Below, in pieces: positions 54,670-64,000 of a stretch of 64,000 bases of DNA. Numbering within the stretch: position 1 is the stretch's first letter; each line of letters opens with the position of its first letter. Source of the stretch: Nothopassalora personata (taxonomy: Eukaryota > Ascomycota > Dothideomycetes > Mycosphaerellales > Mycosphaerellaceae); assembly GCA_033816765.1 (NCBI GenBank), contig CM066288.1, positions 186,001 through 250,000 of the forward strand. The letters run 5' to 3'. Made by a program: the position numbers and the translations under genes. The notes beneath the pieces are model-generated. The model ran no database searches. It saw only the letters and a list, made by a program, of their open reading frames with translations, and was not told the DNA's origin.

Positions 54670-57603
54670 ATGGCCAATCCTTACATCTGCTCGCCATGCA
54701 GAACACGACTAGCACTGGCGAATCCCCAAATCCGTCGCCTGCTGTCACGATCCGCGTATACACAACAGCAACAACGTACGGCCATTGCATCGTTATTTGA
54801 GGCAGACGTGGGAGCTGGGAGAAATACTGGGCCTGGACAACATGAGCACGACAGCAACAGCGCGAGTGTCGCGAGGGGAAGGTACAGTGGAAAGTTGCTG
54901 AAGCCGGAGGAGCTGTTGACACAATTGGACACTCCACTCACCTCACGCACTGCCGGCGATAGTCGGCGGAGGGCTCCACCACGGCCACGATATACTGGGA
55001 GCAACAAGATCCAACGAATGCCACTCAGAGACGCGCGTGATTCTTTATCAGATTTGTTACTGCCAGGACTTCATCGAGCGCAGCAGTTTGTTGATTTCGC
55101 GGAACGTCAGCAATGGGCGGACGCATGGACTGCACTACAGGATGTCGGCAAGCAGTGGCATGAAGAGCATGGCCTCAAATCGCGAGGTGTCTTCCACTTG
55201 CCCGGCTTTGAGCCAGCCATGAGGCGCCTGGTGTACTTTGTCACGAAAGAATGGCTCGAGAGGATAGCGTCCGGGAGCGTGGAGGAAAACCGGCCATCCC
55301 CAGTGGACATACTGACGCTGCTCTACACCTGGAACTCCCCAAAGGCATCCGTTACTCGACCGTGTCTCTGGCAGGCAAGCAGTGGCCTTGCGGAACTCTA
55401 TAGCCGTGTATTCAGTGGCAATAAGCATGATGCGATATTTATGGGTGGACTTCGGAGCTTGGTCAAAATGTGGAGGATTCTGATGGCAACGTACTGCAGA
55501 CGCGACTCAAGTGATCCAAGGCCGCCTATCGAAGCGTTGGGATGGGACTTCTTGCCGTCTGCGACAGTTTTTGACCAGCAACAACGACGATCACCCGAGA
55601 TGTTCGAACAGATGTTTGGTATGCTGGTCCCAATACCGCAGCCGTCTATCTCATCATATATGGGTTCCGGCAATGCCTTGCGCAGCATCGACTATGCTAG
55701 TTCTGCTTTGGTAACATTCGACCTGCTGCGTTCGCTAGCTCGCTCACATCCTGCGCTACTGTCCGAGCCTGAGATATCGCCTTTTGCCAATCTGCTTCGG
55801 ACCATGCTCAAGATTGCACCGCCGCCGCGGACCCCATATGAGTTTCAAGCGAAGCTGTCTTCCTTGAAAGACCCTGATTTACTCGCATATTATCAAGCTA
55901 TGGGCAGTAGGTTGAATCTTCAAGATATGCGGTTGCGATCGCCGGATCATATCTCAGAAGCAGCAGTGGATGACAGCACGCCTCCGTCCAAGCCAGATTC
56001 AGCCTCAGCCGACAACGACCGGGAACCTGGACCGGAGTCAGGAATTTCGCAGATCGATCGATTTGCGCTGGCCAGCGCACAAAGGCTGAGACGCGCTGTG
56101 GAACAGCAGGACATGCTATTCGCAGAGAAGGTTAAGCGAGAAACATTCGCCTTCGCAGGCTCATTTGGCGCTGACACCCAGACATTGCCTCTTGAGCTCT
56201 ATGAGCAATTAATGTTGACGTTCCTCCGTTTGCGGAACCCCAAGACTGCCGTTGAGGTATGGAATCATGTTGTTCAGGCTGGATACAAACCTACTGTGAA
56301 AACATACAGTACGATGATGCGAGGAGCCCAACGTGTTCGAGATGCAAGCGGCATGAAAACTTTTTGGTACAGGATGAGAAAGGCCGGGCTGCAGCCTGAC
56401 GAGCATGCTTGGTCGATCCGCATATATGGATTGTTCAAGCTGCAGCTGGTGAGAGAAGGCTTCCAGGCAATGAATGAGATGTCGCATGAATGGCTGGAAG
56501 CTGCAAAGGCACACGCACTTCGTGGAGCCTCACGTGAACAAAAGGAACAGATGGCCACGAATCAGGATCTCGCTGCCAAACTGCTCGCGATGTACCCTGG
56601 CCCAGTTGATGGCGTCCCTCGACCGAACGCGGCTGTCGTCAACTCTGCTATATCTTCGTTGGCCCAAAGTCAGCGTGGAGAGATTCCCAAGGCCCTGACA
56701 TGGGGTCGGACCTTTGGTGTGGAACCGAACCTGACGACTTACAACGTGCTCTTGAACGTGGCGATGCGGTATGAGCGAACAGACGAGGCCTTGAAAATCC
56801 TTCGTCACATGCAGCAAAGCGGCATTGCAGCCGACAGTTCAACCTGGACGGTGCTGCTGACCGCGCTATTCGAAGGCGGCTTCCTCGAAGGCCTCGACCA
56901 CAAGCAGCAACAAGAGAAGGTACTGGCATTCATCAACTCACTGGAGACTGGTGATGCGAACACGCGCGGCATAGACACGAAAGGCTACGCGCTCGTGATG
57001 GATCGACTTCTGAAGCACCACGACAACCCCGATGGTGCAGCTGCTGTGATGAAGCATATGATGGACCGAGGCCATCAGCCGACCACTCAAATCTACACTA
57101 TCCTCGTGAGCTCCTACTTCCAGCGCCAGCCTGAGCCTGACCTAGCAGCAGTAGAGGCACTCTGGAAACAGATGGAGGCGCAAGACAGGGGGTACGGCGC
57201 ACCTGTCGACTCGGTCTTCTACGACCGTATGGTCGAAGGATATGCTACTCATCACAGACTGGCTGGCATGGCAAAGATGCTTGGCTTTTTACGGCGATGC
57301 CGACAGGCAGGGCAGAAGCCGGGCTGGAGGGCACTGGAGATGGTGGCGAGAGCTTTGGCTGAAAGGCAAGAGTGGAACCGACTGAAAGCGCTTGTAGACG
57401 ATGTCAGGAAAAGTCTACGGGAGAGTCGGGGCGCGAATCAGCGTATGGGACAGGTAAAGTTTTGGAGGTTCATCATTGAGGATGTTGGGCTGTTGAGGGA
57501 GGAGGGCATTACCAAGCCGGAGGATATCTTGCCAAAGGATATTAGGCAAAGTCCCTTATTGCACGCCGAGGAAAACGCCGAGGAAAGCGCTGAGACACAG
57601 TAG
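54670..57603 (+). CDS. Mitochondrial pentatricopeptide-repeat protein
   Basis: An intronless frame of 977 residues. The N-terminus MANPYICSPCRTRLALANPQ continues with RRLLSRSAY and is Arg/Ser-rich with few acids, fitting a mitochondrial presequence. PPR-type helix pairs are clear in the C-terminal half: AVEVWNHVVQAGYKPTVKTY, FWYRMRKAGLQPDEHAW, ALTWGRTFGVEPNLTTYNVL, EALKILRHMQQSGIAADSST and AAVMKHMMDRGHQPTTQIY. Fungal PPR proteins bind mitochondrial transcripts and govern their stability or translation (e.g. Cya5 for COX1). Which transcript this one serves cannot be read here. The tail is acidic. Confidence 0.88.
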   Translation: MANPYICSPCRTRLALANPQIRRLLSRSAYTQQQQRTAIASLFEADVGAGRNTGPGQHEHDSNSASVARGRYSGKLLKPEELLTQLDTPLTSRTAGDSRRRAPPRPRYTGSNKIQRMPLRDARDSLSDLLLPGLHRAQQFVDFAERQQWADAWTALQDVGKQWHEEHGLKSRGVFHLPGFEPAMRRLVYFVTKEWLERIASGSVEENRPSPVDILTLLYTWNSPKASVTRPCLWQASSGLAELYSRVFSGNKHDAIFMGGLRSLVKMWRILMATYCRRDSSDPRPPIEALGWDFLPSATVFDQQQRRSPEMFEQMFGMLVPIPQPSISSYMGSGNALRSIDYASSALVTFDLLRSLARSHPALLSEPEISPFANLLRTMLKIAPPPRTPYEFQAKLSSLKDPDLLAYYQAMGSRLNLQDMRLRSPDHISEAAVDDSTPPSKPDSASADNDREPGPESGISQIDRFALASAQRLRRAVEQQDMLFAEKVKRETFAFAGSFGADTQTLPLELYEQLMLTFLRLRNPKTAVEVWNHVVQAGYKPTVKTYSTMMRGAQRVRDASGMKTFWYRMRKAGLQPDEHAWSIRIYGLFKLQLVREGFQAMNEMSHEWLEAAKAHALRGASREQKEQMATNQDLAAKLLAMYPGPVDGVPRPNAAVVNSAISSLAQSQRGEIPKALTWGRTFGVEPNLTTYNVLLNVAMRYERTDEALKILRHMQQSGIAADSSTWTVLLTALFEGGFLEGLDHKQQQEKVLAFINSLETGDANTRGIDTKGYALVMDRLLKHHDNPDGAAAVMKHMMDRGHQPTTQIYTILVSSYFQRQPEPDLAAVEALWKQMEAQDRGYGAPVDSVFYDRMVEGYATHHRLAGMAKMLGFLRRCRQAGQKPGWRALEMVARALAERQEWNRLKALVDDVRKSLRESRGANQRMGQVKFWRFIIEDVGLLREEGITKPEDILPKDIRQSPLLHAEENAEESAETQ

Positions 57604-57640
57604 CCAGATGTAGTGAGATCTGCCAGCTAGCACGGTGATG

Positions 57641-57949
57641 TTACTTCTCTTCAACATCGAGAGTCCTGACGATGATGTTTCGGTGGTACAGGATGCGAAA
57701 GTCCGGGTGCCGAGATGATCGACGCGCAGGCACATCCTGGTCGTCGATCCTCCGCACCTTCCAAGGTCGTGCGTCGTCACGGTTCGTATCTTCATACAAC
57801 ATATACTTTTGCGGCGGCCACTTCCAGTGCCTTCAGATCCCAAAGATAGGTCTCGTGCATTTCCTCAACTCGGGCAGTTTTCATTCCTCATCTTCGGTAT
57901 GCACGCCGACTAGCTCGAAGCCGCTCGTATTTACATCGATGCCTGGCAT
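57641..57949 (-). pseudogene. Frameshifted small coding sequence, unknown function
   Basis: Three consecutive minus-strand frames look coding-like and chain together. The first starts at an ATG at 57949 (MPGIDVNTSGFELVGVHTED) and ends at a TGA. The next continues as KTARVEEMHETYLWDLKALE. The last is WPPQKYMLYEDTNRDDARPW ... HRNIIVRTLDVEEK, with a TAA at 57643-57641. No GT-AG intron explains the two shifts, so the copy is broken, or the assembly has two indels. Joined length would be roughly 100 residues. No family recognised. It lies just after the PPR gene on the opposite strand. Confidence 0.45.
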
Positions 57950-58132
57950 ATGCTATTCATGGGGACATGAACTCAAGAGCATACATAAGTCGAGAGCATG
58001 CTGCTTGACATTCGCGTATACGCACCACACACATCCTTCTCTTTGACCCAGTGACTGCCTCGACGCAATTGCGTCAACCAACAGCTCTTTAGCCACCAGC
58101 CATACACTACTACAGTCAGACAGACCAACATA

Positions 58133-58710
58133 ATGCTCTTTGCGGACTACCTGGTTCTCGCTGGAGCAACGCTGGCCGCAGCTATCCCTGCGGATAACGC
58201 CAAGCGAGTACCCCACCAATTCTTAGTAACGAATTTCGGCTACGGTTGCACAGCTGGCTGCAGTTGGAAGTTCGACCTGACCGTAAGTGTACTAAGTGCA
58301 AGCAACAGGCGAAAGGCAGTCTGTGTTTAAGATATGCCTTTCGGGAAAGATTGATGAGCTGAGATGTTGACACATGGTATTCGAGTATGGCTAACGCTCC
58401 GCTCTTTGACCAGGTCCAAGGAGACGGGCCGCACCATCCTACCGTGAGCAACCCAGTGCACTGCTCTGGCAACTTGGACAACACAGTTTACGTCGACTGC
58501 GGCCACGTCAGCAATAGGCAGACGCTACGAGCCTACATCGACAAGGCCACGAACCAGCTCAAGATTCAGTACGAGGTGCAGGGTCCTGAGAAGGACAGAG
58601 TCTCTTTCTTCACTGGCGAGAAGAAGGTGTATGCCGCCACGAGTAATCAGGCGAAGCTTCAGAAGTCCTCATTCATCGTGCCGGAAACGGGCTCGACAGG
58701 TGTCGCGTAG
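58133..58710 (+). CDS. Small secreted cysteine-containing protein
   Basis: Two exons: 58133-58282 and 58414-58710, with a 131-base intron (GTAAGT ... CCAG) in phase 0; 148 residues. A signal peptide is visible (MLFADYLVLAGATLAAAIPA), followed by a Lys-Arg dibasic site (AKR near 25) that could be a Kex2 cleavage point. The mature part has four Cys, in FGYGCTAGCSW, HCSGN and DCGHV, and predicted beta-rich sequence. The layout (signal peptide, Kex2 site, FxVxNFxxGC-like start of the domain) is like a common family of small secreted proteins in plant-associated Dothideomycetes. No function is known; effector status is only inference. Confidence 0.75.
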
Positions 58711-59277
58711 AAGGTATTGGCAATCATTGATTTTGTGCATGAGACACCGGAGGTAATTTGCGATGACACCAAGGTGATGCGAGGTTCATGCAGATCTGTA
58801 TGATAAGAGGCATGGGACTAATATCGTAATGCATTCTCGATCGGTAGTGCTTGTAAAGTGCATCAGTTGCCAATGCGTACCATCCTTGCGCCTGGCCTGC
58901 CATGGAGTCGAAATTGCTGGCACCGCGAATTTCGTTGTGGACGGAGCGCTTCCCCGGTGCGGCTGAGTTTAATAGCCGTTGACAGGAAATACCATGCTCT
59001 CGGTCCAAGAGACTGACGTACGTCATTGTCGTGTTATACCGTGTCTAGTCTCAGCCCATTGAACTGTCGGCGACAGCTATTCGAGAATCACCAGGTGCGT
59101 CAGATAATCTCAGTGGACAGCAGGTTGGATACTGATCACTCCCAATTCGTTCGCAAGTGTGGGTTGGCATCACTGCCAACGACGAGAGTTCTTCTCCAGC
59201 GAATGTGCGCGGTGTTTGTATGCCCGCGCGTACACACGCCAGCCGCAAAGCCCATGCGGTGGTCGTTGAACACCAGC
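58711..59277. other. Convergent intergenic region, about 0.6 kb
   Basis: 3' flanks of the secreted-protein and PAC3-like genes; nothing recognised. Confidence 0.5.
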
Positions 59278-59763
59278 TCACAGCACTTTAAGCACCAGAC
59301 CAACAGCTTCATCGAACTGAGCTCTGCCAGTGAAACTGCCAGCGGCATCATCAAGCCCCAGGCCAACCACAAGTAATCGCACCTCGCTGGATGCCTTCAT
59401 CAGAATGGCGCTTGCTATGGTTGTGGCCAGCGTCTGGCCAACAACCTCATCCTCGCGCTTCGTGCCACCAAGGACGGTAGTAGCTGTCAGGTGGCTCATT
59501 GGAAGCAGGTTGTTTCCTGATGGAGTTGTCGACATGGTTCCTGGATTCATTGGATCTGCTGAAGCGGCGGCGACTGGAACATGGACCCAATGAGCGAGTT
59601 TGCCAGCTTGCGAGATGGTGATCACGATCTTGTCTGTGAACGCGATTGATGTGACTTCTGTGTACGTGCCGTTGATGTCGCCGGATGCCGATTTGGAAGG
59701 CGCTGGGAAAGGCGCAGGAAATGCGTTGACTCGTGGTAGTGAGGCCACAGTTGGGGCAGCCAT
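59278..59763 (-). CDS. Proteasome assembly chaperone 3 (PAC3/POC3)-like protein
   Basis: An intronless frame of 161 residues from the ATG at 59763. After a Pro/Ala-rich head it has TSIAFTDKIVITISQAGKLA, then HLTATTVLGG, then LATTIASAILM, then VRLLVVGLGLD and a final helix FDEAVGLVLKVL. This strand-strand-helix order, with a VLxG stretch, matches the PSMG3/PAC3 fold. PAC3-PAC4 (yeast Poc3/Poc4) heterodimers guide alpha-ring formation of the 20S proteasome in the cytosol. The similarity is remote, as is usual in this family; no other fold fits better. Confidence 0.72.
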   Translation of the reverse strand: MAAPTVASLPRVNAFPAPFPAPSKSASGDINGTYTEVTSIAFTDKIVITISQAGKLAHWVHVPVAAASADPMNPGTMSTTPSGNNLLPMSHLTATTVLGGTKREDEVVGQTLATTIASAILMKASSEVRLLVVGLGLDDAAGSFTGRAQFDEAVGLVLKVL

Positions 59764-59789
59764 CTTGTCGCTGCCGATGATACTGCACT

Positions 59790-59829
59790 GTCGGAAGACA
59801 GATGTTTGAGTCGGAAGACAGATGTTTGA
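59790..59829. repeat. Perfect tandem duplication, 2 x 20 bases
   Basis: Two adjacent identical 20-base units (59790-59809 and 59810-59829) begin 27 bases upstream of the PAC3-like start codon, i.e. within its probable 5' UTR or core promoter. Confidence 0.9.
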
Positions 59830-59977
59830 TGGCAGTGTTGATGTTCATGGAGCATCAGATCGGGAACGTAGCTAGCTTGGGAGCTTAGTAAGCTAGGGTA
59901 CTGCTTGTGTAACCTTTAGTTTGAAAACGCGTGTTGACTCGCTACTCTACAACACCATCCCCGGGCCTTCACAGCGC

Positions 59978-60409
59978 TCAAAGGCCAAGGTCCACCAGAT
60001 GCCCAGGAAAGCACTGCCACTTGACGCAGATCCAGCGATGGCCAACGAACATGAAGTCCAAAGTCCCAACGTTGGGCCTGATCGTGCCTGGCGGCAGACC
60101 CAAGGCTTCCAGGCCCACCCAGACGTACGCTCGACCAGTCTTGTCATTCAACTTTGTTGACACCTCGCTGAGGCGCATGCTGTACTCAGGATGCGTTCTG
60201 GTGTGCGACACGAACCTGGTGAGGAATTCTGACAGGCTGGTTGTCCTTCTAGGCCATTCTGAGAAGCCTGTTTCTGCAACAAAATCCGAGGACACGTGCG
60301 ACCAAGCAGGGGAGTGGAAGGCGAAGTCTCTTGAGTTGATCGCGTTCGCCATGCTATGAGCCAGTTCCGTCAAGTGGTCTTCGACCGGGTTCTGCTGCTC
60401 AGATTCCAT
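59978..60409 (-). CDS. Hypothetical protein, possibly NTF2/SnoaL-like
   Basis: An intronless frame of 143 residues from the ATG at 60409. It opens with a helix (HLTELAHSMANAINSRDFAF), then a tryptophan-containing segment, a helix TSLSEFLTRFVSHTRTHPEY, and strands YSMRLSEVSTKLN, GRAYVWVGLEALG and GTLDFMFVGHRWICVKWQC. Helices followed by long antiparallel strands ending in a hydrophobic strand are the usual order of NTF2-like folds in fungal small proteins. No catalytic residues can be named. The gene lies head to tail with the PAC3-like gene. Confidence 0.5.
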   Translation of the reverse strand: MESEQQNPVEDHLTELAHSMANAINSRDFAFHSPAWSHVSSDFVAETGFSEWPRRTTSLSEFLTRFVSHTRTHPEYSMRLSEVSTKLNDKTGRAYVWVGLEALGLPPGTIRPNVGTLDFMFVGHRWICVKWQCFPGHLVDLGL

Positions 60410-62357
60410 CGCTGTCTCAGCCTTGATCGGGTGTCAGACGTGGGCCCACTGGTGCACTGACAGAGACCTCACAACCATCAATCGGTGTTTGCTGGTTCAA
60501 TACCGCACGAAAGAATGCTCTGTTCCATACAGACGGCACTGCCCACACTGCCGTGAACCGGACTGCGCCTTTTGTGCCTGACCAAGGTGTTATTGTACTA
60601 CCAGGCTTAAGACCTCAGGTGTCCTGAAGTTTTGGAGATGAGAAGGCCCTCAACGAACGCATGGGTACAAGGCGCAGTGAGTGGGTCCTCTGTCCGGAGA
60701 AAGTTGCGCTCCCGCAGGCGAGATCAGCGCGTGATGCTGATGGAGAAATATCACGGGCTGTAAGGATTGACGTTCGAGCCAACACCACCACTTGTGTCCT
60801 TACGATCAAGCTACGTGAACGAACTCAGCGGCACTTGATGGTCCAACGCCGATCTCAGACGCAAAGCCCGCCGAGGAGTTGCTCGACCTCGACCCGACGC
60901 TATCGGGCTCGCAGCATCTTCAGAGACTGGCACCTGATGGCTCCAAGCATGATCTGTGGCGGAGTTTCAACACCTATGAACGACACGCGTGTATTATGCT
61001 CTCGGAGCATCGTCGATTGCTGCCTGCCGGCATGTCTCAGCCAAACCTGCCATATGCAGAACATCTCGCTTTCTCTTGCGAAGCCTGCAGATACTCCTCG
61101 ATCGTCTGCGCCAATTTCATCTGAACCCAGCAACATGGTATTGGCTGCACTGCCTAGCTTTTCGCCCTCTTGCAGCTTTATTGCAGAGATACAACCGGCT
61201 TCCGTCAGCTGAGAAGCTTTGGCTCTGCGCCGTTTTGTCTACTGCATGGCTTGCAGCATGCCAGCGGAGCACGCGGGGTCTATTCGCACCGCCATCCATT
61301 CTCACGCAATGCAGCGCTTCTTCAACCTCTCGGCAGATTTCCACCTTACGTGCAGCGAAAGAGCCGGCAGTGTTTGGGTAGTCGTGTGCGCATTAGCAGT
61401 GCTCCACAAAGGTGCAATAGGCCATTCTCCCTCAAGTCGGCAAGAGACTTCATGGTTCACGTCACGTAGTCGGACGCACGCCAGGGCGTAGCTTATATCG
61501 ACTGCACTCCTTGTGATTTGAAGCAGCTCGTGGCCAGCGCAGAAGCATCTCAATGCACTGTCTGAGACAACATGCTCCAAGGTAGCCTCAAGGATGAGCA
61601 GATGATGTGGACTGGGCGATGCAACAATGCGGGAGTCAACTCTCCAAGGAGCTCATGTCCAAACAGAGGTTTGCGGTCAGTGAGCTGCTGGCTTGGAATA
61701 CTGCCATTGGTCGACGTTCCAATGGTTGTGGCACGTTGGCCAGACTGTTCTCACAGCGAGGTACTTCTGCTGCGGATACAATGCCATCTTTCAAGTCATT
61801 GTTCTCGAGGCTGTACGCACTACCATGTCGGGGTTCCACAATGGCTTGACGAGCTGATACAAGCTTGTACGTATTGTCTTCGACGGATCGGTTGCCTTAC
61901 GGTTCGCGTAGCCTTAGGATGTCACTCCTAGCAACGCCAGGCACTAAGGCATACGCCCCATGCACGATAGCAGGGCGGCCTCACGATGGCATTTGCAATC
62001 ATCCGCGCGATCAAGTTTCATGCCCTTTTTTTCAGCTAACATGATGCAGCAGAAGCATCACACGCTCGAAAGCTCGGCTCTGCTGCCTGCAACCATCCGT
62101 GCATCACTCATGCACACGGGCAACGGAGAAACGCATTTTCGAAGGCAACCGCGAAGCATCCGACTCTAGACAGGCAGTCGACATCATATCTTGCCCCTCG
62201 CGAACCCTTTTCCATCTCTTTCACTTTCGTTGCCTTGCTTTATTGAATCTCTCGTCACTTATCAAGGAGACCAGCCATCTCTTTCTTCTCAAGAAAGCAT
62301 CCGTCCTTGCTCCCTCTTGACGAAGACCTCTGTCAGAAGATAGTGGCTAGTCCTACT
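60410..62357. other. Intergenic region, about 1.9 kb, with possible coding relics
   Basis: Overlapping plus frames at 60820-61130 and 60989-61381 show coding-like stretches (e.g. GSKHDLWRSFNTYERHACIM; PSAEKLWLCAVLSTAWLAAC) but no start, splice chain or domain could be assembled. The last ~150 bases before 62358 are pyrimidine-rich leader for the downstream gene. Confidence 0.4.
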
Positions 62358-64000
62358 ATGAGTCATCTGCCGCACGCGCCAATGCCACCACCACCAGGAT
62401 TTCAAGCTCACAACGATCCAATGCCTCAATTCGATGTCGGCGGCTGGTCCGACGACGATCTCCTTCCCGGTGACCGACTGGATCATGGACCGAAGAGGAC
62501 CAACAGCAATGCCAAGAAAGTCAACAAGAACAATAAAGCAAGGAAATACGGTTGGGTTGAGATCGATTACGAAGGTTTTATGCTAGAGAAACTTGAGGCT
62601 GGCCCTGGTGAGAAGTCCAGCTGGTCTCGTGTTGGTCGCCGTACGATGCCATTCAGCAATGAGAAGCTCGCCGAAATCAGCAGGAAAGTCCGCGAGGAGA
62701 GCCGCATGGGCCCCATGACCACCTTCGCAAGCTTGAGTGCCGACCAACAAGGGGTAATTACACGATTAATCGACACCAGGCAGCTCGAGGAGAAGGACAC
62801 AAATGCCGAATGGGTTCTCGAATGCGTCCGTAGACATACTAAGAGAGAGTCCACGTGGCGAAGAACCACCCTAGTCTGCAAGAGACTCACTGTCATCCTC
62901 AAGCGCCAGGACAGGAACATGACCAAATCAGGCCAGAAGATTACATCGAATGGACCTGCTAGTTACCGAGACGCTGAGATTATTGACATCAACGAACCGC
63001 TCCAAAAGAAGAAAGACCAAACCAAGAACAACAAGCAGAAGAATGTTGGCAATCATCACGACATCATGGATATGCCACTAGGCGGTGGTATGCCAGATCC
63101 CTTCGCCAATCTGGGAATGGACATACCTCCGCCGCCGCCTCCAAGGCATGAGCAGCATCAGCACCGACCTGATTTTGAGCAGCCTGTAGGTCCACCTCAA
63201 GGCCCACCTGATGGTGCTATTCCTGTAGACCAGTGGCCATTTCCAGGGCCGCCTCAACATCATCAGCAACACCATCCTCACGAGCTGCACCACCCTATTC
63301 ACCACAACGGCCCTGCTCCTTATGAAGGTCACCCGTTCCAACCACAGCCCCCTTTCAACATCCCCGGTGCCTTCGAAGTCACATCCGACTTCGATCCTCA
63401 ACGTCGCGACTCCCAATTTCAAACCCGGAACCGAACTCCAGACCCACTGCATAGCCGCTCTCGAGAACGTCGCGAGTCCCGTGTAGCCAAACGTGACTCC
63501 CGCGTAGAGCGCAAGGTCGACGACCTCAACGACAGGCTTGGAGACGTTCTTGACAAGGTCGAAGCCTGGAACATCCGCGACAACAGATCATCCTCAGAAG
63601 ACACCTACCGCGAGAACGGGTACTGGAGCGGTCAATCCGGAGGCTTTTCCACTCCACCTTCCTCGCCACCGACGTCTGTACGTGAGCCGAACGGAACCCT
63701 AGGCCGACAGAAGTCATACCGTGGCCGCGACCGCGACCGCTACGATCCAGCCTACCCACGCCAGCATCGCCGTCACAACAGCGATGTCATGATTGAGCCA
63801 TACACCAACCGCGACCGAGATCGACGTGTGAGCTACATCCAAGGACGTCGTCGTGACTCCTCAAATGGTGACGGTAGCCGACCTCGCACCATCAACTGCC
63901 CACGAGAATCTCGTGGCGGAAGGCCGATGCTGCACCACGCAAACACCTACAATGACTACCCGAACGCTCCTGTGGCGGAGCGCATCCAGCAGAGAGCGCT
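62358..64000 (+). CDS. Hypothetical Pro/His/Arg-rich protein (partial, runs off the window)
   Basis: An open frame from the ATG at 62358 (MSHLPHAPMPPPPGFQAHND) to the window end, at least 547 codons without a stop. Residues about 50-210 form a charged, probably helical region: RKYGWVEIDYEGFML, FSNEKLAEISRKVREESRMG, VLECVRRHTKRESTWRRT and LVCKRLTVILKRQDRN. Next come Pro/His-rich low complexity (HHQQHHPHELHHPIHH), then a predicted helix VERKVDDLNDRLGDVLDKVE and an Arg/Asp-rich tail with RGRDRDRYD-like repeats, reminiscent of RS/RD-rich nuclear proteins. No known domain recognised. The 3' end is missing. Codon use is like that of real genes in the window. Confidence 0.8.
   Translation, partial: MSHLPHAPMPPPPGFQAHNDPMPQFDVGGWSDDDLLPGDRLDHGPKRTNSNAKKVNKNNKARKYGWVEIDYEGFMLEKLEAGPGEKSSWSRVGRRTMPFSNEKLAEISRKVREESRMGPMTTFASLSADQQGVITRLIDTRQLEEKDTNAEWVLECVRRHTKRESTWRRTTLVCKRLTVILKRQDRNMTKSGQKITSNGPASYRDAEIIDINEPLQKKKDQTKNNKQKNVGNHHDIMDMPLGGGMPDPFANLGMDIPPPPPPRHEQHQHRPDFEQPVGPPQGPPDGAIPVDQWPFPGPPQHHQQHHPHELHHPIHHNGPAPYEGHPFQPQPPFNIPGAFEVTSDFDPQRRDSQFQTRNRTPDPLHSRSRERRESRVAKRDSRVERKVDDLNDRLGDVLDKVEAWNIRDNRSSSEDTYRENGYWSGQSGGFSTPPSSPPTSVREPNGTLGRQKSYRGRDRDRYDPAYPRQHRRHNSDVMIEPYTNRDRDRRVSYIQGRRRDSSNGDGSRPRTINCPRESRGGRPMLHHANTYNDYPNAPVAERIQQRA

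Noticed and set aside
62567..63759. Several minus-strand frames at the right edge
   Set aside because: They are shadows of the long plus-strand frame from 62358 to the window end, which has better composition and a pyrimidine-rich leader.

Overview
The window is nuclear DNA of a filamentous ascomycete. Evidence: genes lie on both strands with intergenic gaps of 0.3-3.7 kb; most genes are intronless or carry one or two GT-AG introns of about 48-130 bases with CTGAC/CTAAT-like branch sites; and the gene set is typical of Pezizomycotina (FlbD-like Myb regulator, DUF2985 membrane protein, long-chain alcohol oxidase, Rad5/HLTF-like SNF2 protein, fungal-type MTC6, GT41 glycosyltransferase). The style fits Dothideomycetes (Capnodiales/Mycosphaerellales-like), but that placement is inference. 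No tRNA, rRNA, CRISPR array or intact transposon was recognised.

Layout. 1-8 kb: the 3' end of a magnesium-chelatase-like ATPase gene; BMS1 (ribosome biogenesis GTPase, minus), divergent from a three-exon PBI2-like vacuolar protease B inhibitor; then a three-exon aldo/keto reductase. 8-16 kb: a DUF2985 membrane protein, a truncated and frameshifted aryl-alcohol-dehydrogenase pseudogene, MTC6 (start recovered through a short first exon) and the FlbD-like Myb regulator. 16.4-20 kb: the largest gene-free stretch, upstream of the Myb gene. 20-32 kb: an O-GlcNAc-transferase-like TPR protein, an FAD monooxygenase and a SulP transporter with a STAS domain, the last divergent from RPL12. 34-44 kb: a RING-H2 ubiquitin ligase, a possible six-cysteine secreted peptide, a secreted M43 metalloprotease, an SNF2/RING/HIRAN DNA-repair ATPase and a GFA-fold protein. 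44-54 kb: a membrane-anchored protein with ubiquitin-interacting motifs, a FYVE protein, a long-chain alcohol oxidase and a histidine acid phosphatase. 54-64 kb: a mitochondrial PPR protein, a frameshifted minus-strand reading frame, a small secreted protein, a PAC3-like proteasome chaperone, a possible NTF2-like protein and a Pro/His/Arg-rich protein running off the window.

The genes do not form one pathway or a biosynthetic cluster. Most are housekeeping: ribosome biogenesis, protein turnover (protease inhibitor, RING ligase, UIM protein, proteasome chaperone), transport and redox enzymes. A few secreted proteins could act at the cell surface or on a host. The points most worth checking are two decayed coding sequences, the candidate six-cysteine peptide, the 84-kDa-class or larger oddities in splice structure (a 4-base first exon in RPL12, a 22-codon first exon in MTC6), and the fungal GT41 enzyme. 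Splice sites were placed by eye from GT/AG signals, phase and family continuity; there is no transcript evidence.
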